This document shows, piece after piece, positions 8,744 through 14,216 of a DNA stretch of 14,495 bases (position 1 is its first letter; each line of letters begins with the position of its first letter). The notes beneath the pieces are model-generated. The model had not been told where the DNA came from. It saw only the letters and a program-made list of their open reading frames with translations, and ran no database searches. The position numbers and the translations under genes were made by a program. This stretch comes from Desulfurococcales archaeon (lineage in GTDB: Archaea > Thermoproteota > Thermoprotei_A > Sulfolobales > Acidilobaceae): the NCBI GenBank assembly GCA_015521095.1, contig WAOU01000019.1, forward strand, positions 1 through 14,495, in the 5' to 3' direction.

Positions 8744-9061
8744 GTGATAGCTACACTCTGCAGTATAGCATGTCTGCGGTATTCAGTACTGAGATATGTA
8801 GAAGCACAACGCAGGCCCGAGACTAAAGTCTTACGGCATATCTAGAAGTGTTTCCGGGAATTAGAGAATGATAACATAGGTAAACTAGCAAATTCAATGA
8901 TGGAACGCATGTGTTACCTCATTGTCGCTATAATCTATTTACTTGGAAATGCCTAGGCAGAACAAGAGATAATAGAACGTAGTGTTGATTACAAGGGATG
9001 TATTGAACTAACAATATGTGTAGTGACAGTCTTATCACGTAGGCTGATAAAGCTAAGATAG
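8744..9061 (+). pseudogene. Possible gene remnant interrupted by two TAG codons
   Basis: One plus-strand frame from GTG 8744 to TAG 9059-9061 (106 codons) contains only two internal stops, both TAG, at 8843-8845 and 8954-8956. The pieces read coherently as helical protein (YVEAQRRPETKVLRHI, then CFRELENDNIGKLANSMMER, then AEQEIIERSVDYKGCIEL). Each stop is one change away from a sense codon. No family is recognised, and an AT-rich region of this size can show such a frame by chance, so the call is tentative. Nothing else is seen in 8721-9137. Confidence 0.2.
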
Positions 9062-9137
9062 AAAATCTTCCTCAGCTATCTTGCGCGTTTAGAATTAATG
9101 CTAGAACTATGATTGTAATAACTCCTTAGGGGTCTGG

Positions 9138-9187
9138 TGGCGTGCCCGCGGGGGTTTGAACCCGCAAGCCTCCAACTCTGGAGGCCG
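9138..9187 (-). pseudogene. tRNA 3' fragment, anticodon arm to CCA (Trp-CCA-like)
   Basis: On the minus strand this reads as the 3' two-thirds of a tRNA. An anticodon stem TCGGC/GTTGG encloses the loop CTCCAGA (U33, apparent anticodon CCA), followed by a variable region, a T arm with GCGGGTTCAAA, an acceptor 3' strand CGGGCAC, the discriminator G and an encoded CCA at 9140-9138. No matching 5' acceptor strand (GTGCCCG) or D arm is found on either side, and the T stem carries a surplus base. It is therefore not a complete tRNA here; a split-tRNA half or an integration scar remain possible. It is the first of three related fragments. Confidence 0.6.
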
Positions 9188-9326
9188 ACACGTAAAACAA
9201 TCGTTCCATACTTTTCCATTATTCTAGTTTATACTCGATAGGATAATGTATGGGACGCTCTATTCCGGATTACGAGGCTTTAAGGACTTAAGGGTTATGA
9301 TGTATTATTGGTAGCGGGGAGATGGG

Positions 9327-9566
9327 TTGTCTCGTGAGGTGGTTGTTAGGGTTAGGGTGCCTTCCCACTATGTTGGGGATGTTGAGAGAGAGGTTAGGCT
9401 AGCCTATGCTGTCGATCTATTCATCCGGGGTGTTGTTAGTGTTGAGCGCGCAGCCGAGCTAGCCGGGATGAGCCTATACGACTTCCTAGTAGAGCTCCGT
9501 AGGAGGGGGATACAAGCCTATCTTTATAGTGATGAGGAGCTCCGAGAGGAGCTGGAAATTGAATAG
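9327..9566 (+). CDS. UPF0175-family antitoxin
   Basis: This 79-residue protein is the likely antitoxin of the toxin encoded next to it. The central segment VERAAELAGMSLYDFLVELRRRGI is the helix-turn-helix-like hallmark of the UPF0175 family (PF03683), whose members usually sit directly before PIN-domain toxins. The tail YSDEELREELEIE is acidic and would suit toxin binding. The start is TTG 9327, with GGGGAG about 5-10 nt upstream. The end overlaps the toxin gene by 8 nt, which supports coupled translation. A TATA-like GGCTTTAAGG lies at 9277-9286. The antitoxin is expected to bind its own promoter and neutralise the toxin by direct contact; that is family knowledge. Confidence 0.85.
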   Translation: MSREVVVRVRVPSHYVGDVEREVRLAYAVDLFIRGVVSVERAAELAGMSLYDFLVELRRRGIQAYLYSDEELREELEIE

Positions 9567-10068
9567 CCAAGGTAGTCGATGCCTAGTACTAGATTCTAGC
9601 GCCATAATAGCTCTTGTAGAGATAAATATGGCAAGCATCATGGAAGCGCTTGGCATGGAGATAATCGTGCCTCAAGCGGTCTACGAGGAAGTTGTGGTCA
9701 AGGGCCGCAACAGGCCCGGCTCAGAGGAACTAAGAGACCTTATACATCGAGGCAAAGTCCGAGTCTTGAAGCCACGGAATACAGCACTAGTTGAAGCCCT
9801 CAACGACCCACTAGGCATGGGCGAGTCGGAAGCAATAGCGCTAGCGGTTGAACTCGACTGTACAATAATCCTAGACGACAGGATTGCACGGCTAAAAGCA
9901 AAATCCATGGGGCTAATAGTCAAGGGAACAATAGGCCTCCTACGACTAGCCTACGATAAAGGCATCATAGATAAAAACAAACTAGTCCAAAAGCTAAGAG
10001 AACTAAAAGAACATGGATTCAGGGTAACTGATAACGTAATAAACGAGATTCTAAAGAAACTAAAGTAA
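9559..10068 (+). CDS. PIN-like ribonuclease toxin (DUF3368 family)
   Basis: This PIN-like toxin has about 169 residues. Acidic residues in the positions expected for a metal-dependent RNase are visible: Asp12 in LVLDSSAII, Glu43/44 in VYEEVV, Glu89 in GMGESEAIALA, and Asp106/107 in IILDDRIARL. The GMGESEAI and LDDRIAR motifs are typical of DUF3368 (COG2405), usually paired with UPF0175 as here. The C-terminal helices (about 125-169) extend beyond the PIN core. TTG 9559 is chosen as start because it places the first beta strand normally and overlaps the antitoxin by 8 nt; an ATG at 9529 would add 10 residues and a longer overlap. A tRNA fragment on the other strand begins 15 bp after the stop. 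Confidence 0.85.
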   Translation: MNSQGSRCLVLDSSAIIALVEINMASIMEALGMEIIVPQAVYEEVVVKGRNRPGSEELRDLIHRGKVRVLKPRNTALVEALNDPLGMGESEAIALAVELDCTIILDDRIARLKAKSMGLIVKGTIGLLRLAYDKGIIDKNKLVQKLRELKEHGFRVTDNVINEILKKLK

Positions 10069-10082
10069 AAGCTAAAGAATAA

Positions 10083-10131
10083 TGGCGTGCCCGCGGGTAT
10101 TTGAACCCGCGAGCCTCCGGCTCCGGAGACC
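10083..10131 (-). pseudogene. tRNA 3' fragment, anticodon loop to CCA (Arg-CCG-like)
   Basis: Read on the minus strand, the loop CTCCGGA has U33 and apparent anticodon CCG and is followed by GCCGG, a six-base variable region AGGCTC, a T arm with GCGGGTTCAAAT, the acceptor strand CGGGCAC, discriminator G and CCA at 10085-10083. Upstream homology ends inside the anticodon stem (AGGT), and the sequence then becomes AT-rich (TTTATATATTAAA). Position 61 is A instead of C, so the normal T-stem closing pair is lost. No 5' half is nearby. Confidence 0.6.
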
Positions 10132-10231
10132 TTTAATATATAAACTGAGGTTGCACAATTCCATGAGAGAATGCGACACGCACGCACACGTGATAAGCCG
10201 CCTCGAATCTTGGGTCCGATAAGAGTGCAAC
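10083..10231. repeat. 149-bp repeat unit, copy A (tRNA fragment plus 82-bp element)
   Basis: This unit joins the tRNA fragment (10083-10131), an AT-rich linker (TAATATATAAACT), and an 82-bp element at 10150-10231 bounded by GTTGCAC and GTGCAAC. A second copy of identical length lies at 11340-11488. The two agree closely except in about 27 bp near the right side, just before the shared terminal GATAAGAGTGCAAC. Inside the element, GTTGC and ATTC pair with GAAT and GCGAC to form a bulged hairpin at 10150-10177. The unit sits between a toxin gene and the next antitoxin gene. Which strand, if any, is transcribed is unknown. Confidence 0.75.
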
Positions 10232-10246
10232 GTACGAAGAGGCATA

Positions 10247-10272
10247 CTGTAAATACAGAGAGATAAAGCTTA
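10247..10272 (+). promoter_or_regulatory. Promoter and candidate operator of the orphan antitoxin
   Basis: A TATA-like AAAGCTTA (10265-10272) lies 43-50 bp before the TTG start. Just upstream is the imperfect palindrome CTGTA-AA-TACAG (10247-10258), placed where a DNA-binding antitoxin could compete with transcription factors. The decamer GCTTAGAGGC at 10268-10277 recurs at 10598-10607 before the related gene. Confidence 0.45.
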
Positions 10273-10314
10273 GAGGCTCCGAAGTACAGCTATACTAATG
10301 GGGGGTTACCGGAG

Positions 10315-10536
10315 TTGTCCAAAGTCGTCAGGGTCAAGTATGAGAAGGGGGTACTCAAGCCTCTCGAGCCCCTAAACCTCGAGGAAGACGAAGAAGTTCA
10401 AATAGTCATACAGCCAAGTGAATCAGTAGCTGAGAAATTCTACGGCATTGCCAGGAAGCACAGGCCGGATCTCGATAGGGAGGAGTTCATGAGAGTTCTA
10501 GAGGAGGTAAAAGATGAGGATCTTCGTGGATACTAG
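10315..10536 (+). CDS. DUF104 (AF2212-like) antitoxin, no toxin attached
   Basis: This 73-residue protein has the DUF104 signature near its start (VVRVKYEKGVLKPLEPLNLEE), a short beta-barrel antitoxin typical of archaeal VapBC-like pairs (PF01954). It is a close paralogue of the protein starting at 10641: the first 20 residues differ only by conservative changes. The start is TTG 10315 with GGGGGT at 10301-10306. Unlike its paralogue it is not followed by a toxin: between its stop and the next promoter there are only about 60 bp without a PIN motif. It is either an orphan that could neutralise the neighbouring toxin or the remains of a duplicated module. Its C-terminal region (GIARKHRPDLDREEFMRVLEEV) resembles a toxin-binding tail and looks intact. 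Confidence 0.82.
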   Translation: MSKVVRVKYEKGVLKPLEPLNLEEDEEVQIVIQPSESVAEKFYGIARKHRPDLDREEFMRVLEEVKDEDLRGY

Positions 10537-10568
10537 ATATTATACTCGCATTTTGGCGGCCCATTGTC

Positions 10569-10607
10569 GATAAGAATGCAACTCTTGGGAGTAAAAGGCT
10601 TAGAGGC
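10569..10607 (+). promoter_or_regulatory. Shared upstream motifs of the second DUF104 gene
   Basis: GATAAGAATGCAAC at 10569-10582 is the third occurrence of the 14-mer that ends both 82-bp elements (one base different). GCTTAGAGGC at 10598-10607 is a copy of the promoter decamer of the orphan antitoxin and lies 43 bp before the start, against 47 bp there. The two antitoxin genes were therefore duplicated with their control regions. Confidence 0.5.
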
Positions 10608-10640
10608 CTCGGGGCATCAATATGTTAGTGGGGATATGCG

Positions 10641-10844
10641 TTGTCAAAGGTGATAAGGGTTAGGTATGAGAAGGGTGTGCTTAAACCCTTGGAGCCATTA
10701 GAGTTTAGGGAGGGAGAGGAGATACTCGTCAAGGTTATAGCGGTCGAGGAGAGAAGGAGACTCCTCAGGAGGCACCGGGGGGCTCTGGGCCCTGCTCCTA
10801 AGGATCTTCTCGATAGATTCATGTTGGAGGCGGAAGAGCAGTAA
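10641..10844 (+). CDS. DUF104 (AF2212-like) antitoxin of a VapBC-type pair
   Basis: This 67-residue antitoxin contains the DUF104 motif VIRVRYEKGVLKPLEPLEF followed by strand residues EEILVKVI and a basic linker ERRRLLRRHRG. Its C-terminal part (DLLDRFMLEAEEQ) is acidic and is probably the segment that occupies the toxin. The start is TTG 10641 with GTGGGG at 10629-10634. Its stop TAA and the toxin's ATG share one base (TAATG at 10842-10846), so translation is almost certainly coupled. By family knowledge it binds and inhibits the PIN toxin. Confidence 0.88.
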   Translation: MSKVIRVRYEKGVLKPLEPLEFREGEEILVKVIAVEERRRLLRRHRGALGPAPKDLLDRFMLEAEEQ

Positions 10845-11293
10845 TGCTGTTCCTAGATACCAACGCTATAATCTATTATCTCCACGACGTTAAACCCTAC
10901 TCTCAAGTAGTAGAGGACATAATCTCGAGTGAGGACGAGCTGTACACTAGTATTCGAGTAATAGACGAGGCAATATTCACAATCGTAAGAACTAAGGCGT
11001 GGTTAGAGCTAGGGATACGGCGTATAGAGAAGCTGAGGGAACACATCAAGACTCACGGCTATGGCATTTTCGAGGTAGAACTAAACGAGCTAACCACGCT
11101 ACTAAAAGACGCAAAAGTGACTGTACTAGAGGATAAAGCGACAACCCAAGAACTCATTAATACAGCCAGAAAGTATCACTTACTACCAGCAGACGCTCTA
11201 ATAGCCTTGACCTGCAGGCACTATGGCATAGAGAGGATCCTAACATTTGACGGTGACTTCAAACGAGTTCCCTGGTTAACAGTCTTCCCCTAA
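10844..11293 (+). CDS. vapC: PIN-domain ribonuclease toxin, VapC type
   Basis: This 149-residue protein is of typical length for VapC. All four acidic positions of the PIN active site are present: Asp5 in LFLDTNAIIYYL, Glu42 in RVIDEAIF, Asp117 in LPADALIAL, and Asp136 or Asp138 in LTFDGDF. VapC toxins are Mg-dependent RNases that cut tRNA or rRNA when free of antitoxin. The target of this one cannot be predicted, although tRNA fragments lie on both sides. It overlaps the antitoxin by one base. The stop is followed 47 bp later by the third tRNA fragment on the opposite strand. Confidence 0.9.
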   Translation: MLFLDTNAIIYYLHDVKPYSQVVEDIISSEDELYTSIRVIDEAIFTIVRTKAWLELGIRRIEKLREHIKTHGYGIFEVELNELTTLLKDAKVTVLEDKATTQELINTARKYHLLPADALIALTCRHYGIERILTFDGDFKRVPWLTVFP

Positions 11294-11339
11294 GGCAGAG
11301 CAGTAACAGGGTAACCTCTAGTATTCCTCGGATATAAAG

Positions 11340-11388
11340 TGGCGGGCCCGCCGGGATTTGAACCCGCGAGCCTCCGGCTCCGGAGACC
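11340..11388 (-). pseudogene. tRNA 3' fragment, anticodon stem to CCA (Arg-CCG-like)
   Basis: This is the best preserved of the three fragments. On the minus strand, CAGGT, the loop CTCCGGA (apparent anticodon CCG) and GCCGG form four of five anticodon-stem pairs. The T arm follows with a proper seven-base loop TTCAAAT, then the acceptor strand CGGGCCC, discriminator G and CCA at 11342-11340. The T stem lacks only pair 49-65 (G-G). There is no 5' half (GGGCCCG and D arm) nearby, so it is not a complete gene in place. Confidence 0.62.
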
Positions 11389-11488
11389 TGCGCTAAATAA
11401 ACTAATGTTGCACAGATTCACGAGAGAATGCAACATGCACTCACACGTGGTTTTCAACACTGATTCTCCTAGTTGATAAGAGTGCAAC
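11340..11488. repeat. 149-bp repeat unit, copy B (tRNA fragment plus 82-bp element)
   Basis: The layout and length are the same as copy A at 10083-10231: tRNA fragment, AT-rich linker (AAATAAACT), and an 82-bp element at 11407-11488 between GTTGCAC and GTGCAAC. The internal hairpin pairs GTTGC/GCAAC and ATTC/GAAT (11407-11434). A second pairing, GCACTC (11437-11442) with GAGTGC (11480-11485), is also perfect. No antitoxin gene follows this copy, so it marks the right end of the visible array. Confidence 0.75.
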
Positions 11489-11530
11489 ATTGAGTATTTG
11501 AGAGCACAGAACAGCGAAGATCACCCTAGA

Positions 11531-11544
11531 ATACCACGTGGTAT
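11531..11544. promoter_or_regulatory. Perfect 14-bp palindrome
   Basis: ATACCACGTGGTAT is a perfect palindrome 18 bp beyond the stop codon of the HEPN gene. It could be a protein-binding site. It contains CACGTG, which also occurs in both 82-bp elements (CACACGTG). No T-run follows in either direction, so it is not an obvious terminator. Confidence 0.4.
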
Positions 11545-11561
11545 ACTTGACAATGTTTTTC

Positions 11562-12398
11562 TTAATCTTTATCTTTTATTGATACAGCTTGATATTTTAG
11601 TGCTAGGTCACATGCTCCAGACAACAAACGCAGGGCTTCATGAGGTTCTGGAATAGCATTAATATCATGTGTGAAATAGTTCCTGGCTAACTTACTTGTC
11701 TCGACGAGCTCCTTCAAATATTTCCGCTCGATTCCTAAGAGCTTGACGATCTGGCTAGCAACAGACTCAATCTTACATCTTCTCCCCGACTCTGTTTTCT
11801 CAAGAGCGTTAAACATTGAACATAACTTATCATAAATATACTGAACCACTTTACCAGAAATAAGAGCAGATGCCAAATAATGCCCATTCTCATACTCATC
11901 AATTGCTTTTACTAAATGCTTGTAAAGATTGAGATTAAAATTACTTAATCCTTCTACTTGCTCTCTTAAAGAGACCAGCCTATCATAATCCTCAGGGGGT
12001 GTACTACTCTTGATAAAAGTTTCGAGAGCCTCTGCTAAAGCACTACTTGCAACCGCAATAGACTTTAACCTTGCAATAACTTCGCCTTTGCTAGGTTGTG
12101 ATAGAATTCTTGAATCAGTGACTAATTTGGTGATGCTTCCCATAAAGTCTTCTTCAAAATCGTAGGAATCAGGGCTCATTAATGCATTCTCAGCTTCTGG
12201 AAGAATCTTTCGAACCCGATTATATATGTCTTTATAGTGATTCAAGAAATTAAGTATATAATAAGTATATTCTTCGGAGGACTTTTGACCGGTAAATTTA
12301 TCAAAATTATTTATAAAATCACTAATTTCTTTGCTTAAATTTCTAGCTTCAGCGGCTAGTAATCGTAACGCTATCAGATTAGCTTTACTGTCTATCAT
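11562..12398 (-). CDS. HEPN-domain protein with RX4H motif (putative RNase)
   Basis: This protein has about 280 residues (278 from the preferred start) and is almost entirely alpha-helical. The N-terminal two-thirds form long helices without a recognised domain. The C-terminal part, about 160-275, looks like a HEPN domain: LVKAIDEYENGHYLASALISGKVVQYIYDKL, later LARNYFTHDI, where Arg241 and His246 (numbered from the TTG start) give the RX4H motif of catalytic HEPN RNases. HEPN proteins act in toxin-antitoxin and antiviral systems by cutting RNA. No MNT nucleotidyltransferase partner, the common antitoxin, is visible next to it. ATG 12398 is preferred over TTG 12404 because GGGGTG lies 8 nt upstream. 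A TATA-like CTTATA at about 12420-12425 on the minus strand is close enough for leaderless initiation near 12398. Confidence 0.72.
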   Translation of the reverse strand: MIDSKANLIALRLLAAEARNLSKEISDFINNFDKFTGQKSSEEYTYYILNFLNHYKDIYNRVRKILPEAENALMSPDSYDFEEDFMGSITKLVTDSRILSQPSKGEVIARLKSIAVASSALAEALETFIKSSTPPEDYDRLVSLREQVEGLSNFNLNLYKHLVKAIDEYENGHYLASALISGKVVQYIYDKLCSMFNALEKTESGRRCKIESVASQIVKLLGIERKYLKELVETSKLARNYFTHDINAIPEPHEALRLLSGACDLALKYQAVSIKDKD

Positions 12399-12510
12399 CG
12401 GCAAGGCACCCCTACTTGATCTATAAGCTCTGTATTCATTCTACTATGTCTTGGCTTAACATTCTTATGCTTAGTTTTACGACATTTAGGCTATCAACAA
12501 AGCATCATAG

Positions 12511-12550
12511 GAGTATCACCCATACTCTCCGAGAGAAAGTATAATCTCTC
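12511..12550 (+). promoter_or_regulatory. Two inverted repeats around the promoter of the PD-(D/E)XK gene
   Basis: The first is GAGTAT-N5-ATACTC (12511-12527). The second, four bases on, is GAGAGA-N8-TCTCTC (12531-12550) with the TATA-like AGTATAAT inside it (about 12538-12545). Initiation about 25 bp downstream would fall near 12567-12570, just before the ribosome-binding site. A repressor bound at the second repeat would cover the TATA box; this is inference from layout. The rest of 12405-12578 is a divergent promoter region. Confidence 0.6.
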
Positions 12551-12578
12551 ACCCTAGCACGCTTTACGGGGAGGAAGC

Positions 12579-13079
12579 ATGGAAATTAGTTCGTTTAATG
12601 ATCTAGCGAGCATAATCCTTAGGGAACTAGGCAGGCTTATAGCGAGACACGAGGGCCTCGAGGTTTTTGCGGCAGAGAGAGCGCGCTTTGAGGGTTGGGT
12701 TAAGGTCGAACTAATCGGGATCCTTAGGAGATATTTTAACAATGTTATTCCTGAGGCTAGCGGTATAGATGTAGTTGCTGATGATTGGGCCATAGAGATA
12801 AAGACTGTTAACACTAATTATAGATATCCAGGAGTAAAGAACAAGACAAGACCAATAACTAAGAATATAGAGGGAGTCCTAAAAGACATAGAGAAGCTAA
12901 AAAAGATCAAATTTAAAAATAAATTAATATTATTCATAGTGTTTCCATTACCAAGCAATAGCCTCAAGTGGTGGAAACGCCACTTAGCAAAAATACAACG
13001 AAGGGTTAAAGAAATAAAATCTTATGAAGTAGCATTCCGAAACGGAATACCATTAATAATTTACTTAGGATATATTTAA
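12579..13079 (+). CDS. Putative PD-(D/E)XK nuclease
   Basis: This 166-residue protein shows the layout of a PD-(D/E)XK nuclease core: a helix with Glu44 (GWVKVELIGIL), then Asp64 in SGIDVVADDW, then Glu73 and Lys75 in AIEIKTV. These are the expected metal-binding and catalytic residues of restriction and repair endonucleases. The C-terminal half has basic helices (KDIEKLKKIKF, KWWKRHLAKIQRRVKEIK) suited to DNA contact and a hydrophobic strand LILFIVFPLP. ATG 12579 has GGGGAGG about 5 nt upstream. No methyltransferase or DNA-recognition subunit is visible, so a classical restriction system is not supported. The gene is divergent from the HEPN gene and 41 bp before a second PD-(D/E)XK gene. Its promoter carries two inverted repeats, which suggests tight control. 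Confidence 0.72.
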   Translation: MEISSFNDLASIILRELGRLIARHEGLEVFAAERARFEGWVKVELIGILRRYFNNVIPEASGIDVVADDWAIEIKTVNTNYRYPGVKNKTRPITKNIEGVLKDIEKLKKIKFKNKLILFIVFPLPSNSLKWWKRHLAKIQRRVKEIKSYEVAFRNGIPLIIYLGYI

Positions 13080-13120
13080 TTTTTATATTAATGTAATGAT
13101 CAGACTATTTTGTTTGCTAT

Positions 13121-14214
13121 TTGAAGCTAAGAATAAATAAGGGTGTATGTTTCCTAGATTCTTGGGTGAAATCCTCGCCCAGAGCTATAAAGCTCTGGAA
13201 GATTATAAATAATAGTACCGAAGAAATAGTCCCGAAGCCCTTTCCTTCTGAAAAGTTTATACACGACTTGTTGGAGAATAATATTGATCTTATATCAGAG
13301 GATCTTCTCGTAATAGGGCGAGAGGTAGCAACTAGTTATGGTGGGAAGATTGATTTACTCTGCTTATCGCGTGACGGAAGTACAGTTATTATTGAGTTTA
13401 AGAAGGATAAAACACCTAGAGATGTAGTGGCCAGGTTCTAGAGTACGCAGCCTGGGTAGACGAGCTATCAGCTGATGATATTCTAGAATTGGCAAATGGT
13501 TATCTAAAAAGTAGAGGTACATCCCTAGAGGAGGCTTTTCGAGATAAATTTGGAGAAGAATTGCCAGAAGTAATCAACGAGTCTCACAGGATCTTGATTG
13601 TTGCCCCAGAACTCGATGTTATAGTAGAAAAAGTTATAAATTACTTGTCCAAGTATGGTATCAACATTAATGCAATATTATTTAATTATTATAAAATAAA
13701 AGATGAAGAATATATAGCGAAAATAACACTTATACCAGAAAGTATAACTGAAGAGCGAAGAACGCCAAGCAAGAGACTAAGGGAAATTCTATGGACAGAA
13801 GATCTATTAAAAGAGAGATTGGAAAGATTAGAAGACAGTGCTTTGAAAGCAAGGCTAGAGGATCTTTTAGAATTTTCAATTAAAAATAATATATTTTATA
13901 AATTATATCGATCGCCTACAAGCCCTGCTTTCGGCATAGCGTCAAAAGATAATGGTAGGCTAAAATTATCAGTATCATTTAACGGGTCGATACATGCCTA
14001 CATTGGTAAAAAATCGCTAAGCAGGTATTCCTCAGAAGATTCATGGAAGAACTTTGTAGAGGACCTTAAAGAACTCGGCCTATTACCACGAGATTTTATT
14101 AAAAATATAGATAAAAGGGAATCAACTGATCTATCTAAAAAACTAGATCAACTTAGTGATGAAGAATATCTACAATTTAAGAAGATCCTAGAAAAACATC
14201 TTAGAGGGATCTAA
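13121..14214 (+). pseudogene. NucS/DUF91-like nuclease gene broken by a one-base frameshift
   Basis: Two adjacent open stretches, 13121-13441 and about 13434-14214, are one gene of about 364 codons. The first encodes an N-terminal region and a PD-(D/E)XK core: Glu44 (FPSEKF), Asp78 (GGKIDLL), and Glu92/Lys94 (VIIEFKKD). It then runs into TAG at 13439 after GTG-GCC-AGG-TTC. Reading one base back gives ...A-Q-VLEYAAWVDEL, the Q-x3-Y helix expected after the core in NucS/DUF91-type nucleases, so GCCCAG has become GCCAG at about 13430-13434. The C-terminal part includes a second alpha/beta region (RILIVAPELDVIVEKVINYL) and a long helical segment (LKERLERLEDSALKARLEDLLEF). The start is TTG 13121, with a TATA-like TTTTTATATTA at about 13080-13090. 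It could be a real null mutation, a sequence error or recoding; no canonical slippery heptamer is seen. Confidence 0.8.
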
Positions 14215-14216
14215 CT

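Noticed and set aside
9951..10187. Minus-strand protein-coding frame spanning a tRNA fragment
   Set aside because: Its peptide GSRVQIPAG is the usual false translation of a tRNA T arm, and it overlaps the well-supported DUF3368 toxin.
10150..10582. GTTGCAYTCTTATC motifs read as CRISPR repeats
   Set aside because: The minus-strand motif resembles the beginning of some crenarchaeal CRISPR repeats and recurs 54 bp apart in degenerate form, but there is no array of three or more regular units. The sequence between copies is partly conserved between loci, which spacers would not be.
9138..11388. Complete, intron-containing or permuted tRNA genes
   Set aside because: No GTGCCCG or GGGCCCG 5' acceptor strand with a D arm was found on either side of any fragment, and the T stems carry mismatches or a surplus base.
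13430..13441. Programmed -1 frameshift in the NucS-like gene
   Set aside because: A -1 shift would restore the frame, but no X-XXY-YYZ slippery heptamer or downstream stem is visible, so a one-base deletion or sequence error is simpler.
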